64,000 nucleotides of DNA from Sphingomonas koreensis (GCF_002797435.1 NZ_PGEN01000001.1:1182501-1246500); one strand, 5' to 3'; positions 9,597 through 18,909 are shown, counted from the first letter of the stretch. Made by a program: numbers and translations. The notes: generated by a model from the letters alone, not told the origin.

Positions 9597-9794
9597 ATGA
9601 TCCGTTTGAACATCCCCGGGATGACATGCGGCGGCTGCGCGCGTTCGATCACCAACGCCATTCAGGACGTCGATGCGGACGCCCGTGTCGAGGCCAATAT
9701 CGCGGAAAAGAGCATGAGCGTGGAGACGCATGCCGACCGCGACACGCTCGCCAAGGCGATCCGCGAAGCGGGCTATGAGGTCCGGTACGCCTGA
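9597..9794 (+). CDS. copZ: CopZ-like heavy-metal-binding chaperone
   Basis: 65-residue single-domain HMA protein with the metal site GMTCGGC (Cys11/Cys14) and the babbab HMA pattern, ending in AGYEV. It probably carries Cu(I) in the cytosol to CopA. The start at 9597 is chosen over the in-frame ATG at 9546 because AGGAGG (9584-9589) lies 7 bp before it, and because the earlier start would fall inside the CueR promoter. It is divergent from copA. Confidence 0.9.
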   Translation: MIRLNIPGMTCGGCARSITNAIQDVDADARVEANIAEKSMSVETHADRDTLAKAIREAGYEVRYA

Positions 9795-9898
9795 CCGAGA
9801 GGCGGCACATCGCGCCTTCCGGCAGCGATCGATCGGTGCGGTGAACAGCAATGCGGCGTACGGGGTTCGCGGCTGACCGGCGTTCGCAGCCGGTTCGC

Positions 9899-11128
9899 TC
9901 AATCCGGTCGTAGCGGCGGCATCGCCAATTCGATCAACTCGCGCGCCTGCTGGGCGAACCAGCCGCCCGCCGCGGGCGCCACGACGCCGCGCTCCGGATC
10001 ACCGGGGCCGCCGGTACCGCGATGGCATTGACCATCGGATTCGCCCGGCACCTTGATCCACAGGAACGCATCCACATAGGCATTGCCGGTATCGAGCGTC
10101 GGACGCCGGCCCAGCCCGCGGCCGGGGGGATTGCACCACACCTCCGCATCGCGATACCGGCCCGCCTTGGGCTGCCATGAACCGAGACCGTTGCGGCTGG
10201 TGTCGATCACCGCATGTTTCTGGGCCGAAGGGTCCCGCCGCAACCTCGCGGCATCGAACAACCGGTCATAGACCCGGTCGGTCCGCCGCCAGCTTGAGAC
10301 ATCGTCGAAACGAGCCGGATGATACTGGCTGGGGCATTGCCGCGGATCGAGCCTGGCGCGAGTCACGAGCGCGATACAGTCGCTGATCCAGCGCGCGTAG
10401 TGCGAGAGACGCCTGTCGTCTTCATAGTTGGAGACATTGAGGAAGAAGCCTGCGGTCTTGTTGACGTCCGCCTGCACCAACCGGCTGGCCGCCTCGGCAG
10501 GCGAAAGCCAGCTGCTGGTCGTCCCGTCGAGATAGACGCGCGCGCGGGGCCGCGAGGACAGGATGTCGACCGCACCGCGCAACTGGGCAAAGCGCTCCGC
10601 GGTCGCGCCGTCCTTCTCCCTGCCCGCGGGCCGGCAGGCCTCGAGTTCCCCCGACAGCGTGCGATGCCATGGGATGACGCCCAGGCCATCGGGTTCGAGG
10701 ATGACGATGGCGTCGCGCTCACCGATGCCGGCAGCAAAGCCGCGGATCCAGTCGAGATAGGCCGCGCTGTTCGCCGCGCCCCCTGCGGAATAGAGCGCGC
10801 AATCGCGGAAGGGGATATTGTACGCGACGAGCACGGGCAGCTTTCCTTCGGCCGCGGCGCGATCGACGAGTTCGCGCACCTTCGCCTCGACCGCGGCCGG
10901 CGTTCCGCCGGTGAACCAGGTCGCGGACGGGAACCTGGCAAGCAGCAGCGCGTCGCGCCGCGCCTCCCCTTCCAGGCGCGCAGCCGCATCGATGGTGGTG
11001 CTGCGCGAATCGACGAAAAGCCTCGCCTCCTGCGCCGTAACCGGGGATATGAGCCCAAGCGCCGCGACAATGGCAATGGCGGATCGCGCAATACCTGGCA
11101 GGTCGCGGTGGACGCGCGCTTCGGCCAT
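9899..11128 (-). CDS. Glycoside hydrolase family 6 (beta-1,4-glucanase)
   Basis: 409-residue exported GH6 enzyme. The signal peptide covers about residues 1-32 (cleavage near TAQEA). Both classical GH6 signatures are present: VAYNIPFRDCALYSAGG (101-117) with the candidate catalytic Asp109, and VILEPDGLG (142-150) with Asp147. Family members are inverting cellobiohydrolases or endoglucanases acting on beta-1,4-glucan. No carbohydrate-binding module is visible, so soluble or short glucans are likelier substrates than crystalline cellulose. It is the last gene of a GH3 -> TonB receptor -> GH6 run, 89 bp after the receptor with a strong hairpin in between. GAGGAGA precedes the ATG. Confidence 0.93.
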   Translation of the reverse strand: MAEARVHRDLPGIARSAIAIVAALGLISPVTAQEARLFVDSRSTTIDAAARLEGEARRDALLLARFPSATWFTGGTPAAVEAKVRELVDRAAAEGKLPVLVAYNIPFRDCALYSAGGAANSAAYLDWIRGFAAGIGERDAIVILEPDGLGVIPWHRTLSGELEACRPAGREKDGATAERFAQLRGAVDILSSRPRARVYLDGTTSSWLSPAEAASRLVQADVNKTAGFFLNVSNYEDDRRLSHYARWISDCIALVTRARLDPRQCPSQYHPARFDDVSSWRRTDRVYDRLFDAARLRRDPSAQKHAVIDTSRNGLGSWQPKAGRYRDAEVWCNPPGRGLGRRPTLDTGNAYVDAFLWIKVPGESDGQCHRGTGGPGDPERGVVAPAAGGWFAQQARELIELAMPPLRPD

Positions 11129-11181
11129 GGATTTCTCCTCTCATTCCGCCTTCGACAGGCTGCCGGACAAACCCGGACAAC

Positions 11182-11209
11182 CGCCTGCGCCGGCGAACCG
11201 GCGCAGGCG
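11182..11209 (-). terminator. Strong hairpin between TonB receptor and GH6 gene
   Basis: A perfect 12-bp inverted repeat (11182-11193 with 11198-11209) closes a CGAA tetraloop. No U-run follows in the minus-strand transcript, so it is more likely an mRNA-stabilising or partial-attenuation element inside the operon than a complete intrinsic terminator. Confidence 0.55.
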
Positions 11210-11217
11210 CCCCCTTA

Positions 11218-13830
11218 TCAGAATGTGATCCGCGCCCGCAGGCCGTAGCTGCGCGCATCGTTGAGGAAGCGGATGTTGAGCGACGAACCGACCAGCGCCT
11301 TTTGCGACACCTCCTCGTCGAGGAAGTTGCTCGCCCAGGCCTCGAGCCGGAAATTGTCGATCGTGTAGCCGATCCCGAGATTGACCGTGGTGTACCCCTT
11401 TTGCCGGTCGGGGAAGCCGGCCTGCATCGCCGTCTGGCGCGCGCCGTTGAGGAAGACGATGTCGTCCTCGTTGAACTGGCTGAGATAATAGGACGAGCGG
11501 TAGTTGATCAGCGCCTGCCAATCGAGACGGCCCGGCCCCGCATCGAACCACTGCGACAGCCGGGCGCTGAGGTTCATCTTCGACGCGAGCGGCAGGCGAT
11601 TGCCCACCAGGCTGATCAGCGGCGAGTTTCCACCGGCGCTGTGATCCTGTGCGCGCGCATCCGCCACCGTGCCGCGGGTGATCCTGGTATCGAGATAGGC
11701 GGCATTGAGATCGAGCCCGAAATGCCCCGGCAGCTTGAGGCGAAGCTCGGCCTCGGCCCCGTAGATGCGCGATGCGCCGATATTGCGGTTGACCAGCGAA
11801 TAGCCGTTGCAGACCGGCGGCGTCTGAGTGCTGTCGAGATTGATGCAGGTCAGGTCCTGGAAGACCTGATTGGTGTAATCATAGTAGAAACCGGTGAGGT
11901 TGAAGACCGATCGCCGCCCGAACAGGTCGAAGCTGTTGCGGCTGCCGACCTCATAGACGAGCAGCTTTTCCGGGCTGAAGGTCTCAGGGATCGGCGATGC
12001 GTTGAAGCTGTCGTTGAACCCGCCCGATTTATGCGCGGTCGAGACCTTCGCATAGACCATGTTGTCGTCGGTGATGTCGAATTCGACACCCGCGCGCCAG
12101 TCGATGAAATCGAACTTCGAGCTGCCGGACTGCTGGCCGGGGATCGTCAGATTGGCGTAGCTGAAGCTCCCGCTGGCGGGGCAGTCGACGAAGCCATTGT
12201 CGATATCCGGCCGGTCGATGCAGGTTCCATTGGGGTTCGTGCCGTTCGCGATCGAACCGATCTGGGCGATCAGCGTGTCGCGCAGGCCGGGTGTCTTGAC
12301 CCCCTCGATCAGGAACTGCGCCATGCCCTGCCGGGTGGTGATGCCGCTGACGTTGAAATTGGGCCGGTCGAGCAAGGCCGGACGGAAACCCTCGGTGCCG
12401 ATGCGCGTCGCGAAGCAGCAGGCGTCCCCTGCCCCGCCCAGCGTCAACGCCCAGTTGCCGCCGATGCCGTAACGCGACTTCTTTTCCTCGGTATAGCGGA
12501 TACCGGCAAGGACACGCAGCCGCGCGGTCACGTCGAAGGTGCCGTCGGCGTAGAAGGCGAAGCTCTCACCATCCACATCGGGCATGGTGAACTCGGTGCC
12601 CGAATAGCAGCAATAGCCGCGATCGGCGAGCGCGAGATAGCCGACCGCCTGGTCTTCCTTGAAGTAGAAGCCGCCGACGTTCCAGCGCAGGCGCTGGTCC
12701 TCATCGGCGAACAGGCGCGCCTCATAGACCTGGCTCTTCGAACGGGTCTGCCAGAAATTGCCGGAGAAATTGTCGTACTGGACGGCGGAGAGATCGCGTC
12801 CCGGATAGTCGATGCCGTCGCTGCTGGCGTTGACCTGGTAGAAATCGACCGAGCGGTAGCTGCCCGTCACTTCGGCCGAGAAGCTACCGAAATCGTAGCT
12901 GATCTTGCCCTGCACGCCCCACAGCTCATTCTCCATCTCACCCTGCAGGCCGCGATAGACGACGCGCTTGAGATCGAGCTGATCGGGGCGCAGGCCGCTT
13001 CCCATCACGGCGCTGAAGATGTTCGCGCCGGGATAGCCGGTCCCGGTTTCCTTGCCATAATCGCCGACGATCGAGACCGTCAGGCGATCGCTCGGCTCCC
13101 ACAGCAGCGAGAGGCGGCCGGCGTAATTCTCCTCGAGCCCGGCGGGCTTGAGATCCTTTGCGGGCGCGCCGGTCGAGACATTCTTGAAGCCATAGTCGCG
13201 GTTGACGTAATAGCCCGCCGCACGCAGCGCGAACGTCTCGCCGAGCGGGATGTTGATCGCGCCTTCCGCCGCATAGGAGGACCGGTTGGAGACCTCGGCC
13301 TGCGCATAGCCGCCATATTGGCCGAGGCGCGGCTTCGCGGTGATGATGTTGAGCGTGCCGGCGAGCGCGTTGCGCCCGTAGAGGGTGCCCTGGGGCCCCT
13401 TGTTCACCTCGACCCGTTCGAGATCGTAGAACATCAGGCCGAGGCCGCGCGGCCGCGGGATATAGGTGCCGTTGAGATGCGGTGCGGCACCCGGATCGCC
13501 GAGCTCGGTGCTGTTCGCCGATCCCACGCCGCGAATGAAGATTTCGACATTGCCTTCCTGGTTGGCGATGCTGAGGCCCGGCACCGCGGCCTGGAGCTGG
13601 CGGAGCTCGGCGATGCCGTCCTGGCGCAGCTGGTCGGCGCTGAACGCCTGTACGACGCCCGAGACGTCCTGCAGATTCTCCTCGCGGCGATTGGCCGTGA
13701 CGACGACGGTCTCGTCGCTTTCCTCGACCGCCGGCCCGGCGGCTGGCCGGTCCTGCGCATAGGCGGGCATCGCCGCCGCGCTGGAAAGCAGCATCAGCAG
13801 CGCCGAGCGCGTGAAAATTCCCCTGTTCAT
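11218..13830 (-). CDS. TonB-dependent receptor of the beta-glucan locus
   Basis: 870-residue outer-membrane receptor. The signal peptide ends at about residue 26 (PAYAQ), EETVVVTANRREENLQDV is the TonB-box/plug entry, the plug runs to about residue 160, and the barrel ends in RARITF with the terminal Phe needed for assembly. It starts 19 bp after the GH3 stop and is followed by GH6, so it is probably the uptake channel for gluco-oligosaccharides released or trimmed by those enzymes. The exact ligand is inferred from context only. Confidence 0.93.
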   Translation of the reverse strand: MNRGIFTRSALLMLLSSAAAMPAYAQDRPAAGPAVEESDETVVVTANRREENLQDVSGVVQAFSADQLRQDGIAELRQLQAAVPGLSIANQEGNVEIFIRGVGSANSTELGDPGAAPHLNGTYIPRPRGLGLMFYDLERVEVNKGPQGTLYGRNALAGTLNIITAKPRLGQYGGYAQAEVSNRSSYAAEGAINIPLGETFALRAAGYYVNRDYGFKNVSTGAPAKDLKPAGLEENYAGRLSLLWEPSDRLTVSIVGDYGKETGTGYPGANIFSAVMGSGLRPDQLDLKRVVYRGLQGEMENELWGVQGKISYDFGSFSAEVTGSYRSVDFYQVNASSDGIDYPGRDLSAVQYDNFSGNFWQTRSKSQVYEARLFADEDQRLRWNVGGFYFKEDQAVGYLALADRGYCCYSGTEFTMPDVDGESFAFYADGTFDVTARLRVLAGIRYTEEKKSRYGIGGNWALTLGGAGDACCFATRIGTEGFRPALLDRPNFNVSGITTRQGMAQFLIEGVKTPGLRDTLIAQIGSIANGTNPNGTCIDRPDIDNGFVDCPASGSFSYANLTIPGQQSGSSKFDFIDWRAGVEFDITDDNMVYAKVSTAHKSGGFNDSFNASPIPETFSPEKLLVYEVGSRNSFDLFGRRSVFNLTGFYYDYTNQVFQDLTCINLDSTQTPPVCNGYSLVNRNIGASRIYGAEAELRLKLPGHFGLDLNAAYLDTRITRGTVADARAQDHSAGGNSPLISLVGNRLPLASKMNLSARLSQWFDAGPGRLDWQALINYRSSYYLSQFNEDDIVFLNGARQTAMQAGFPDRQKGYTTVNLGIGYTIDNFRLEAWASNFLDEEVSQKALVGSSLNIRFLNDARSYGLRARITF

Positions 13831-13849
13831 GTCATCCTCCCTTTTCGAT

Positions 13850-16354
13850 TCATTTGCATGCGAGTTGCGGGCCCGAAGGCGATGTGATGCGCGCCGAGGA
13901 CAGAGTGAGGTCGAGGCTCCCCGCGGTCGCGATGGACAGCGGCGTCTCGACGCGCGTCATGTCGACGCCCGCCTTCTCGAAGCAGCGAAGCGGTACGGCC
14001 ACGCGTGTCCACTTCCCGGTCTTCGCCGCTTCGCCGAGAATGCCGCGCACCGGGAATCCGCCCGCGCAATCCGTCCCGCAGCGCATCAACAGGCTCACCT
14101 CGGCAGACGGCGCGGCATTGACCTTCAGCTCGAGTTCGAGCGCCAGATCACCATTGGCCTGGCGGGAAAGATCGACTGGCACGTCCTGCACGATGGCGGC
14201 GACGGCCTGGCCGGCCCCGGTCCAGCGGATCCGCAACGAATCCTCCTGCGCCGAACGATCGGCGGGGCGCGCATCGATCAGCTCGGGTCCGGGATTGGCC
14301 GCGAGCTCGCCCGGCCGCCCGAGGAGCAGGCGCCGACCTCCGCCCGGTTTGCCGGCGGTGAACAGGATGCCTGTTTCGGCCGCCGCAGCGGTCGCGCGCG
14401 TCTCGGGCAGCGCGGCGAGGTCGCCACGGTCCGCGACCTTCAGCCCGAAGCCGTAGGGGAACAGCGGATCATAGTTGCTGTCGCCGATATTGACGGTGGT
14501 CTGGTCGCTCGATCGCGGCCAGCTATAGCCGAGCTTGCCGCTGAAATCGGACTTGCCGAACAGGACATCCGCCACCCCGCCGCCCTCCGAACCGGGGAGC
14601 CATGCCGCGACGAAGGCGTCCGAGGCATTGAGAAAGGGATTGACCCACATCGCCCGCCCCGAGAGGAACACCGCGACGGTGGGAACGCCCGCGGTCTTCA
14701 GGGTGCGCAACAAGGCCAGGGTCTTCGCATCGTCATAGCCGACGTCGGGGCGATCCCCCTGGAACTCCGCATAGGGCTCCTCGCCAAACACGACGATCGC
14801 GGCATCGGGCTTGGCTGAATAGCCGCCCTCGACGGAAAGCGTTGCGGTGCCGCCCGCGGCCTTGACCGTCGCTTCGATGCCTTCCCAGATCGACTGGGCA
14901 TTGGGGAAATCGGATCGCTGCGTTCCCGTACCCTGCCAGCTCAGCGTCCAGCCGCCGGTCTGCTTGGTCAGATTGTCGGCACCGTCGCCGGCGACCAGGA
15001 TGCGGCCGCCCGGCTTGAGCGGGAGCAGGCCATTGGCGTTCTTGAGCAGCACCAGCGACTGCCGCACCGCTTCGCGCGCCAGCGCGCGATGTTCGGCACT
15101 GCCGAGAAGCTCATAACGGCCCGCATAGGGACGCGACGAAGGCTTGCCTGCCTCGAACAGGCCAGCGCGGATCTTGACCCGCAGGATGCGCCGGACCGCG
15201 TCGTCGAGCCGGTCGATCGGCAAGGTGCCGTCGCGCGCCTGGCCCAGCGTCGCCTCGTACAGCGCCTTCCAACTGTCGGGAGCCATGTACATGTCGAGCC
15301 CGGCGATCGCCGATTGCGGGCAATTCGTCGCCGTGCATCCCGCGACCTGACCGTGCCCGTTCCAGTCGCCGACCAGAAAGCCGTCGAAGTTCCAGCGCTG
15401 TTTGACGACCCCGGTGAGCAGCGACTTGTTGCCGTGCATCTTGGCGCCGTTCCAGCCAGAGAAGCTGACCATGACCGATTGGACGCCTGCATCGAGCGCG
15501 GGCAGATAGGGCGGGCTGAACAGGTCGCGCAGCCCCGCCTCGCCGATTTCCGTATCGCCCTGATCCTTGCCGTTCCTGGTTCCGCCGTCGCCCAGGAAAT
15601 GCTTCGCCGTGGCGATGATATGCGGGCCGCGCAGCCAGTCCTTGTCGCCGATCTTCCCTTGCAGCCCTTCGATGAGGGGCGCCGCATATGCCGTCGCGAT
15701 TTCGGGTGTTTCGCCGAACCCTTCATAGGTGCGGCCCCATCGGTCGTCGCGGACCACCGCCAATGTGGGTGCGAAGGTCCAGTCGAGTCCGGTGACCCGC
15801 ATCTCGATCGCGGTCGCTTCACCGATACGGCGGATCAGATCGGGATTACGCGCAGCGCCGAGCCCGATATTGTGCGGAAACAGCGTGGCGCCGACGACAT
15901 TGTTGTGCCCGTGCACCGCATCGCTGCCCCAGATGACCGGGATGCGCGGCAGTGCGCCATTGGGCTGCATCGACGCGGCATAGAAGGCATCGGCTGCGGC
16001 CAGCCAATCCCTGGGCGGGGCGTTGTAGCGCCCGCCCGGATCCGAATTGCCGCCATTCAGCACGGAACCCAGATGGTAGCGATGGACATCGGCGGGCGTG
16101 ACGCTCGCGATATCCGCCTGGATGATCTGCCCCACCTTCTGCTCAAGCGACATCTTCGCGAGCAGATCGGCGACCCGCAATTCGACCGCGGGGTCGAGCG
16201 GAACCGTCGGGCGACGCTCGGGCCACATTGCCGGATGCGCCTGCGCCGCATCGTCCCGCGCGGACGCCGTTGCAGCCATGACGACGGGCAAGCTCGCCAG
16301 CATCGCCGACGAAAGAAGCCTGAACATAAGCTTGGGCTTACCCGTAGGCACCAT
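13850..16354 (-). CDS. Glycoside hydrolase family 3 beta-glucosidase
   Basis: 834-residue exported GH3 enzyme that releases glucose from beta-gluco-oligosaccharides by a retaining mechanism. The signal peptide lies within residues 1-32; the Met at residue 10 is an alternative start that would give a tighter signal sequence. KHFLGDGGT (251-259) and VGDWNGHGQ, with the predicted nucleophile Asp330, mark the TIM-barrel domain, and the alpha/beta sandwich follows. The last ~200 residues form an extra C-terminal beta domain, as in exo-1,3/1,4-glucanase-type GH3s. It is the first gene of the operon, divergent from the LacI gene, with two operators in the gap. Confidence 0.94.
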   Translation of the reverse strand: MVPTGKPKLMFRLLSSAMLASLPVVMAATASARDDAAQAHPAMWPERRPTVPLDPAVELRVADLLAKMSLEQKVGQIIQADIASVTPADVHRYHLGSVLNGGNSDPGGRYNAPPRDWLAAADAFYAASMQPNGALPRIPVIWGSDAVHGHNNVVGATLFPHNIGLGAARNPDLIRRIGEATAIEMRVTGLDWTFAPTLAVVRDDRWGRTYEGFGETPEIATAYAAPLIEGLQGKIGDKDWLRGPHIIATAKHFLGDGGTRNGKDQGDTEIGEAGLRDLFSPPYLPALDAGVQSVMVSFSGWNGAKMHGNKSLLTGVVKQRWNFDGFLVGDWNGHGQVAGCTATNCPQSAIAGLDMYMAPDSWKALYEATLGQARDGTLPIDRLDDAVRRILRVKIRAGLFEAGKPSSRPYAGRYELLGSAEHRALAREAVRQSLVLLKNANGLLPLKPGGRILVAGDGADNLTKQTGGWTLSWQGTGTQRSDFPNAQSIWEGIEATVKAAGGTATLSVEGGYSAKPDAAIVVFGEEPYAEFQGDRPDVGYDDAKTLALLRTLKTAGVPTVAVFLSGRAMWVNPFLNASDAFVAAWLPGSEGGGVADVLFGKSDFSGKLGYSWPRSSDQTTVNIGDSNYDPLFPYGFGLKVADRGDLAALPETRATAAAAETGILFTAGKPGGGRRLLLGRPGELAANPGPELIDARPADRSAQEDSLRIRWTGAGQAVAAIVQDVPVDLSRQANGDLALELELKVNAAPSAEVSLLMRCGTDCAGGFPVRGILGEAAKTGKWTRVAVPLRCFEKAGVDMTRVETPLSIATAGSLDLTLSSARITSPSGPQLACK

Positions 16355-16376
16355 TTCCTCTCCCCATATCGTTGAC

Positions 16377-16413
16377 TGACAACGTTTACCGATTCTCTGA
16401 CAACGTTTACCGA
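16377..16413. promoter_or_regulatory. Tandem LacI-type operators
   Basis: TGACAACGTTTACCGA occurs twice (16377-16392 and 16398-16413), with start-to-start spacing of exactly 21 bp, two helical turns. Each copy is centred on the AACGTT dyad typical of LacI/GalR operators. They fill the gap between the GH3 start (16354) and the LacI gene start (16427), so one regulator could control both directions. Confidence 0.8.
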
Positions 16414-16426
16414 CAGCGCTCGACAG

Positions 16427-17530
16427 ATGTCAACCAACTCGCTAGGCGTGCTTCCAGCCGGCGGGACCTATCGGGTTTGTCGCCGCCGCATTGATCTGGA
16501 GCCGCGCATTTCCAAGCGAACGACCATCGTTGATGTGGCTGAGGTCGCAGGCGTTTCGGTGAAGACCGCATCCCGCGCGCTGAATGATGCGCCGCATGTC
16601 AGCGCGGCGGTGCGCAAAAGGGTCAAAGAAGCGGCGGCGGCGCTGGATTATCATCCCAATATCGCCGCCCAGAGCCTGATCGCCCGGCGCAGCTTTCTGA
16701 TCGGCCTAACCTATGAACGGCCAAGCCCCTCCTATGTGGTGGAGCTGCAGAATGGGGCGCTCAGCCGCCTGGAGAATACGCGCTACCGGTTGCTTGTCCT
16801 CCCCTTCTCGGAGGTCGCCAGGCGTCCGGCCGAGCTGGGGAGCCTGCTTGTCCGTGCCGGTCTGGATGGCGTGCTGCTCGCCCCGCCCTCCTGCGACCAG
16901 CCGGAACTTCTCGATATGCTGGAGCGGCATAAGCTGGCCTATGCCCGCATCACGCCGCACCAGGATCTGGCTCGCGGCCTGGTTGTCGTAATGGATGAGG
17001 CCGCCGCCGCGCACGCGATCGCCGCCCATCTCCTGCAGCTCGGTCATCGGCGTATCGGAATTGTCATGGGCGATCCGTCCCATGCGGCGAGCGCCGCGCG
17101 CATGCAGGGGTACCGGCGGGCATTTGCGGAAGCCGGCGTGCCGGTGGACGACAATTGGGTCGTCACGGGCGATTTCACCTACGAGCTCGGCTACAGCGTC
17201 GCCTCGCACCTCTTGCAGCGCACGCCGCCGCCCACCGCCATTCTCGCGCAGAATGACGACATGGCCGTCGCGGCAATGGCGGCCGCCCGCGATGCGGGGT
17301 TGTCGGTACCCGCCGACATCTCGGTCGTCGGGTTCGATGATTCCGAGATATCGCGAACCGCGTGGCCACAGCTGACCACCATTCGCCAGCCCGTCCAGCA
17401 AATGGCCTGGGATGCGACGGATCGGTTGGTGGCCCAGATCGATGAATCTGCGAACTTGTCGCCCGTTCGCCGGCGGGACTACCCCCACGAGATCCTGGTT
17501 CGCGCATCGTCAGCCCCGCCGAAACGATAG
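16427..17530 (+). CDS. LacI-family transcriptional regulator of the beta-glucan locus
   Basis: 367 residues. The LacI HTH and hinge are at about 33-90 (TTIVDVAEVAGVSVKTASR ... LDYHPNIAAQSL), followed by a periplasmic-binding-protein-like sensor domain. The ~32 residues before the HTH are unusual for the family, which normally starts within 5-10 residues of it, so translation may begin downstream; no ATG or GTG is available just ahead of the HTH. It is divergent from the GH3-receptor-GH6 operon across paired operators. The likely inducer is a beta-gluco-oligosaccharide or glucose, inferred from context. Confidence 0.92.
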   Translation: MSTNSLGVLPAGGTYRVCRRRIDLEPRISKRTTIVDVAEVAGVSVKTASRALNDAPHVSAAVRKRVKEAAAALDYHPNIAAQSLIARRSFLIGLTYERPSPSYVVELQNGALSRLENTRYRLLVLPFSEVARRPAELGSLLVRAGLDGVLLAPPSCDQPELLDMLERHKLAYARITPHQDLARGLVVVMDEAAAAHAIAAHLLQLGHRRIGIVMGDPSHAASAARMQGYRRAFAEAGVPVDDNWVVTGDFTYELGYSVASHLLQRTPPPTAILAQNDDMAVAAMAAARDAGLSVPADISVVGFDDSEISRTAWPQLTTIRQPVQQMAWDATDRLVAQIDESANLSPVRRRDYPHEILVRASSAPPKR

Positions 17531-17738
17531 CGGCTTGTTCTGCGTACCGGCACGGCTAGCGCAACCATTGCAACCCTTCGCGGACCTTGATCGGGCCAGG
17601 ATCACCGCGGGATGCTTCCTGCAGCGGATAGCCGGCTCTCCGCGCAGACTACATGCTGTGCCAGATACGACCCGCGATCATGGCCTGAGCAACTTGAGCT
17701 CCCTGTTGGCGGCCAAGTTGCAACTTTTGGGCCAGTGA

Positions 17739-18504
17739 CTAGGCCGTAGACTCATAAACGCGGAGCCAAATCCGCATTGAAGCCATCTGGACCATCGCGA
17801 GGAAGTTCTCGGCCAGCTTGTCGTAGCGGGTGACGACGCGGTGGAAGTGCTTCAGCTTGGAGAAGAAGCGCTCGATCAGGTTACGCTCGCGATAGAGCCA
17901 CGTGCTGAAGTACGGTTTCGACCGTCGATTGGACTTCGGCGGGATGTTCGCAAAGGCTCCCTTTCGCGGAGGGACGCCCGGATGCGATCAGCGTCATATG
18001 CCTTGTCCGCCACCACGATCGTTCCGGCACCAACATGATCGAGCAAGGCGTCAGCGGCTTGCCCATCATGGCTTTGCCCTGCGGTCAGGCTCAGCCGGAT
18101 TGGGAGGCCTTGCCCATCGACGACCGCATGGATTCTCGTCGTGAGCCCGCCTCGGGAAAGACCGAGACAATGATCTCGATCCCCCTTTTTGCCGTCGCGG
18201 CATGCTGGTGGGCGCGAACGGCAGTGCTGTCGATCATCTGGATGTCGCCGTCGTGAGCGGCGGTGATGGCGTCCATCATCCGATCCCACACACCGGATTT
18301 TCGCCACCGTACAAAGCGGTTGTAGCAGGTGGTTCGCGGGCCATAGCGTTCCGGCAGATCGCGCCACGGCGCACCGGAACGTAGCACCCAGAAGATGCCG
18401 TTCAGCACGCGGCGATCATCGACGCGTGGTACACCGCGGGGCTTGTTGGGGAGCAGCGGCTCGATCACGCGCCACTCGAAGTCGGTCAGGTCGTATCGGC
18501 TCAT
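17739..18504 (-). pseudogene. IS5-type transposase, two frame changes
   Basis: The N-terminal part (MSRYDLTDFEWRVIEPLLPN, 18504 down to ~18190) carries the first DDE Asp in MIDSTAVRAHQ. The middle part continues in the -1 frame (TTRIHAVVDGQGLPIRLSL). The shift falls at a GCAAAAAGG run, consistent with the programmed -1 frameshifting used by this group. A second shift near 17955 at a GGG run is needed to reach the C-terminal YRERNLIERFFSKLKH block with the catalytic Glu; one missing G would explain it. The stop codon lies at the left IS edge. It is probably inactive unless the second shift is a sequencing error. Confidence 0.8.
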
Positions 18505-18909
18505 GCAAAGCCTGAATCACGTTTTCGGAGCCAACGAAAGCAGATAAGCGTGGCCTTCGCGGAGGATGAGCGATGCTGGATGATGCTCATGAAACCTGGC
18601 TGCTGGACGAGGGCGATCAGATCATCGAGCAGAAGGCCGCCAAAGGCTATTCCTCTCTCACCCCGCGTGCGCGACTGATCTACTGCGTATGAGCTGCGGA
18701 CTACGGAATGCGCAATGCGGGCGATCTTACGACCGCCGCCGACCTTCTTGGTTGATGGACAGTCCGCCGCGCACGAACTCGGGCTTCCTCACGCCACTGC
18801 TGCTTCTCACTGACATCTGAGGAGCTTGAACGTCAGTATTTCGATCTATTCGACGACATCGTCGCTGAGATCAGGGCCGCCTGATCAGCCCGTTTATGGG
18901 TTCACGGCC
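17742..18909 (-). mobile_element. IS5-family (IS427-like) insertion sequence with passenger remnant
   Basis: 1168-bp element. The terminal inverted repeats are 17742-17760 (GGCCGTAGACTCATAAACG) and the complement of 18891-18909, matching at 16 of 19 positions. TA flanks both ends, consistent with the short target preference of this group. It contains an IS5-type transposase on the minus strand and, between the transposase start and the right end, a decayed non-transposase gene. Typical IS427 elements are ~0.8-0.9 kb; the extra ~0.4 kb is the passenger segment. Confidence 0.8.
18573..18884 (+). pseudogene. Decayed passenger gene inside the IS
   Basis: Reading from the ATG at 18573 gives a protein-like segment (MLDDAHETWLLDEGDQ..RLIYCV) interrupted by TGA where a Trp codon is expected, then AADYGMRNAGDL, another stop, and finally LERQYFDLFDDIVAEIRAA in a different frame, ending at 18884, 6 bp before the right terminal repeat. 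It resembles a conserved small cytosolic protein of sphingomonads (DMP19/DUF4375-like from memory, uncertain). Its function is unknown and it is clearly broken. Confidence 0.6.

Noticed and set aside
6416..9794. Copper genes as part of a resistance island
   Set aside because: No mobile-element genes or repeats flank them and the genes are intact; they look like resident homeostasis genes.
11302..13887. 861-codon plus-strand frame opposite the beta-glucan TonB receptor
   Set aside because: Arg/Ala/Asp-rich shadow of a high-GC gene; no motif and no ribosome-binding site.
17715..17726. 12-bp palindrome AAGTTGCAACTT downstream of lacI
   Set aside because: Isolated, no associated promoter, and adjacent to the IS edge; likely chance.
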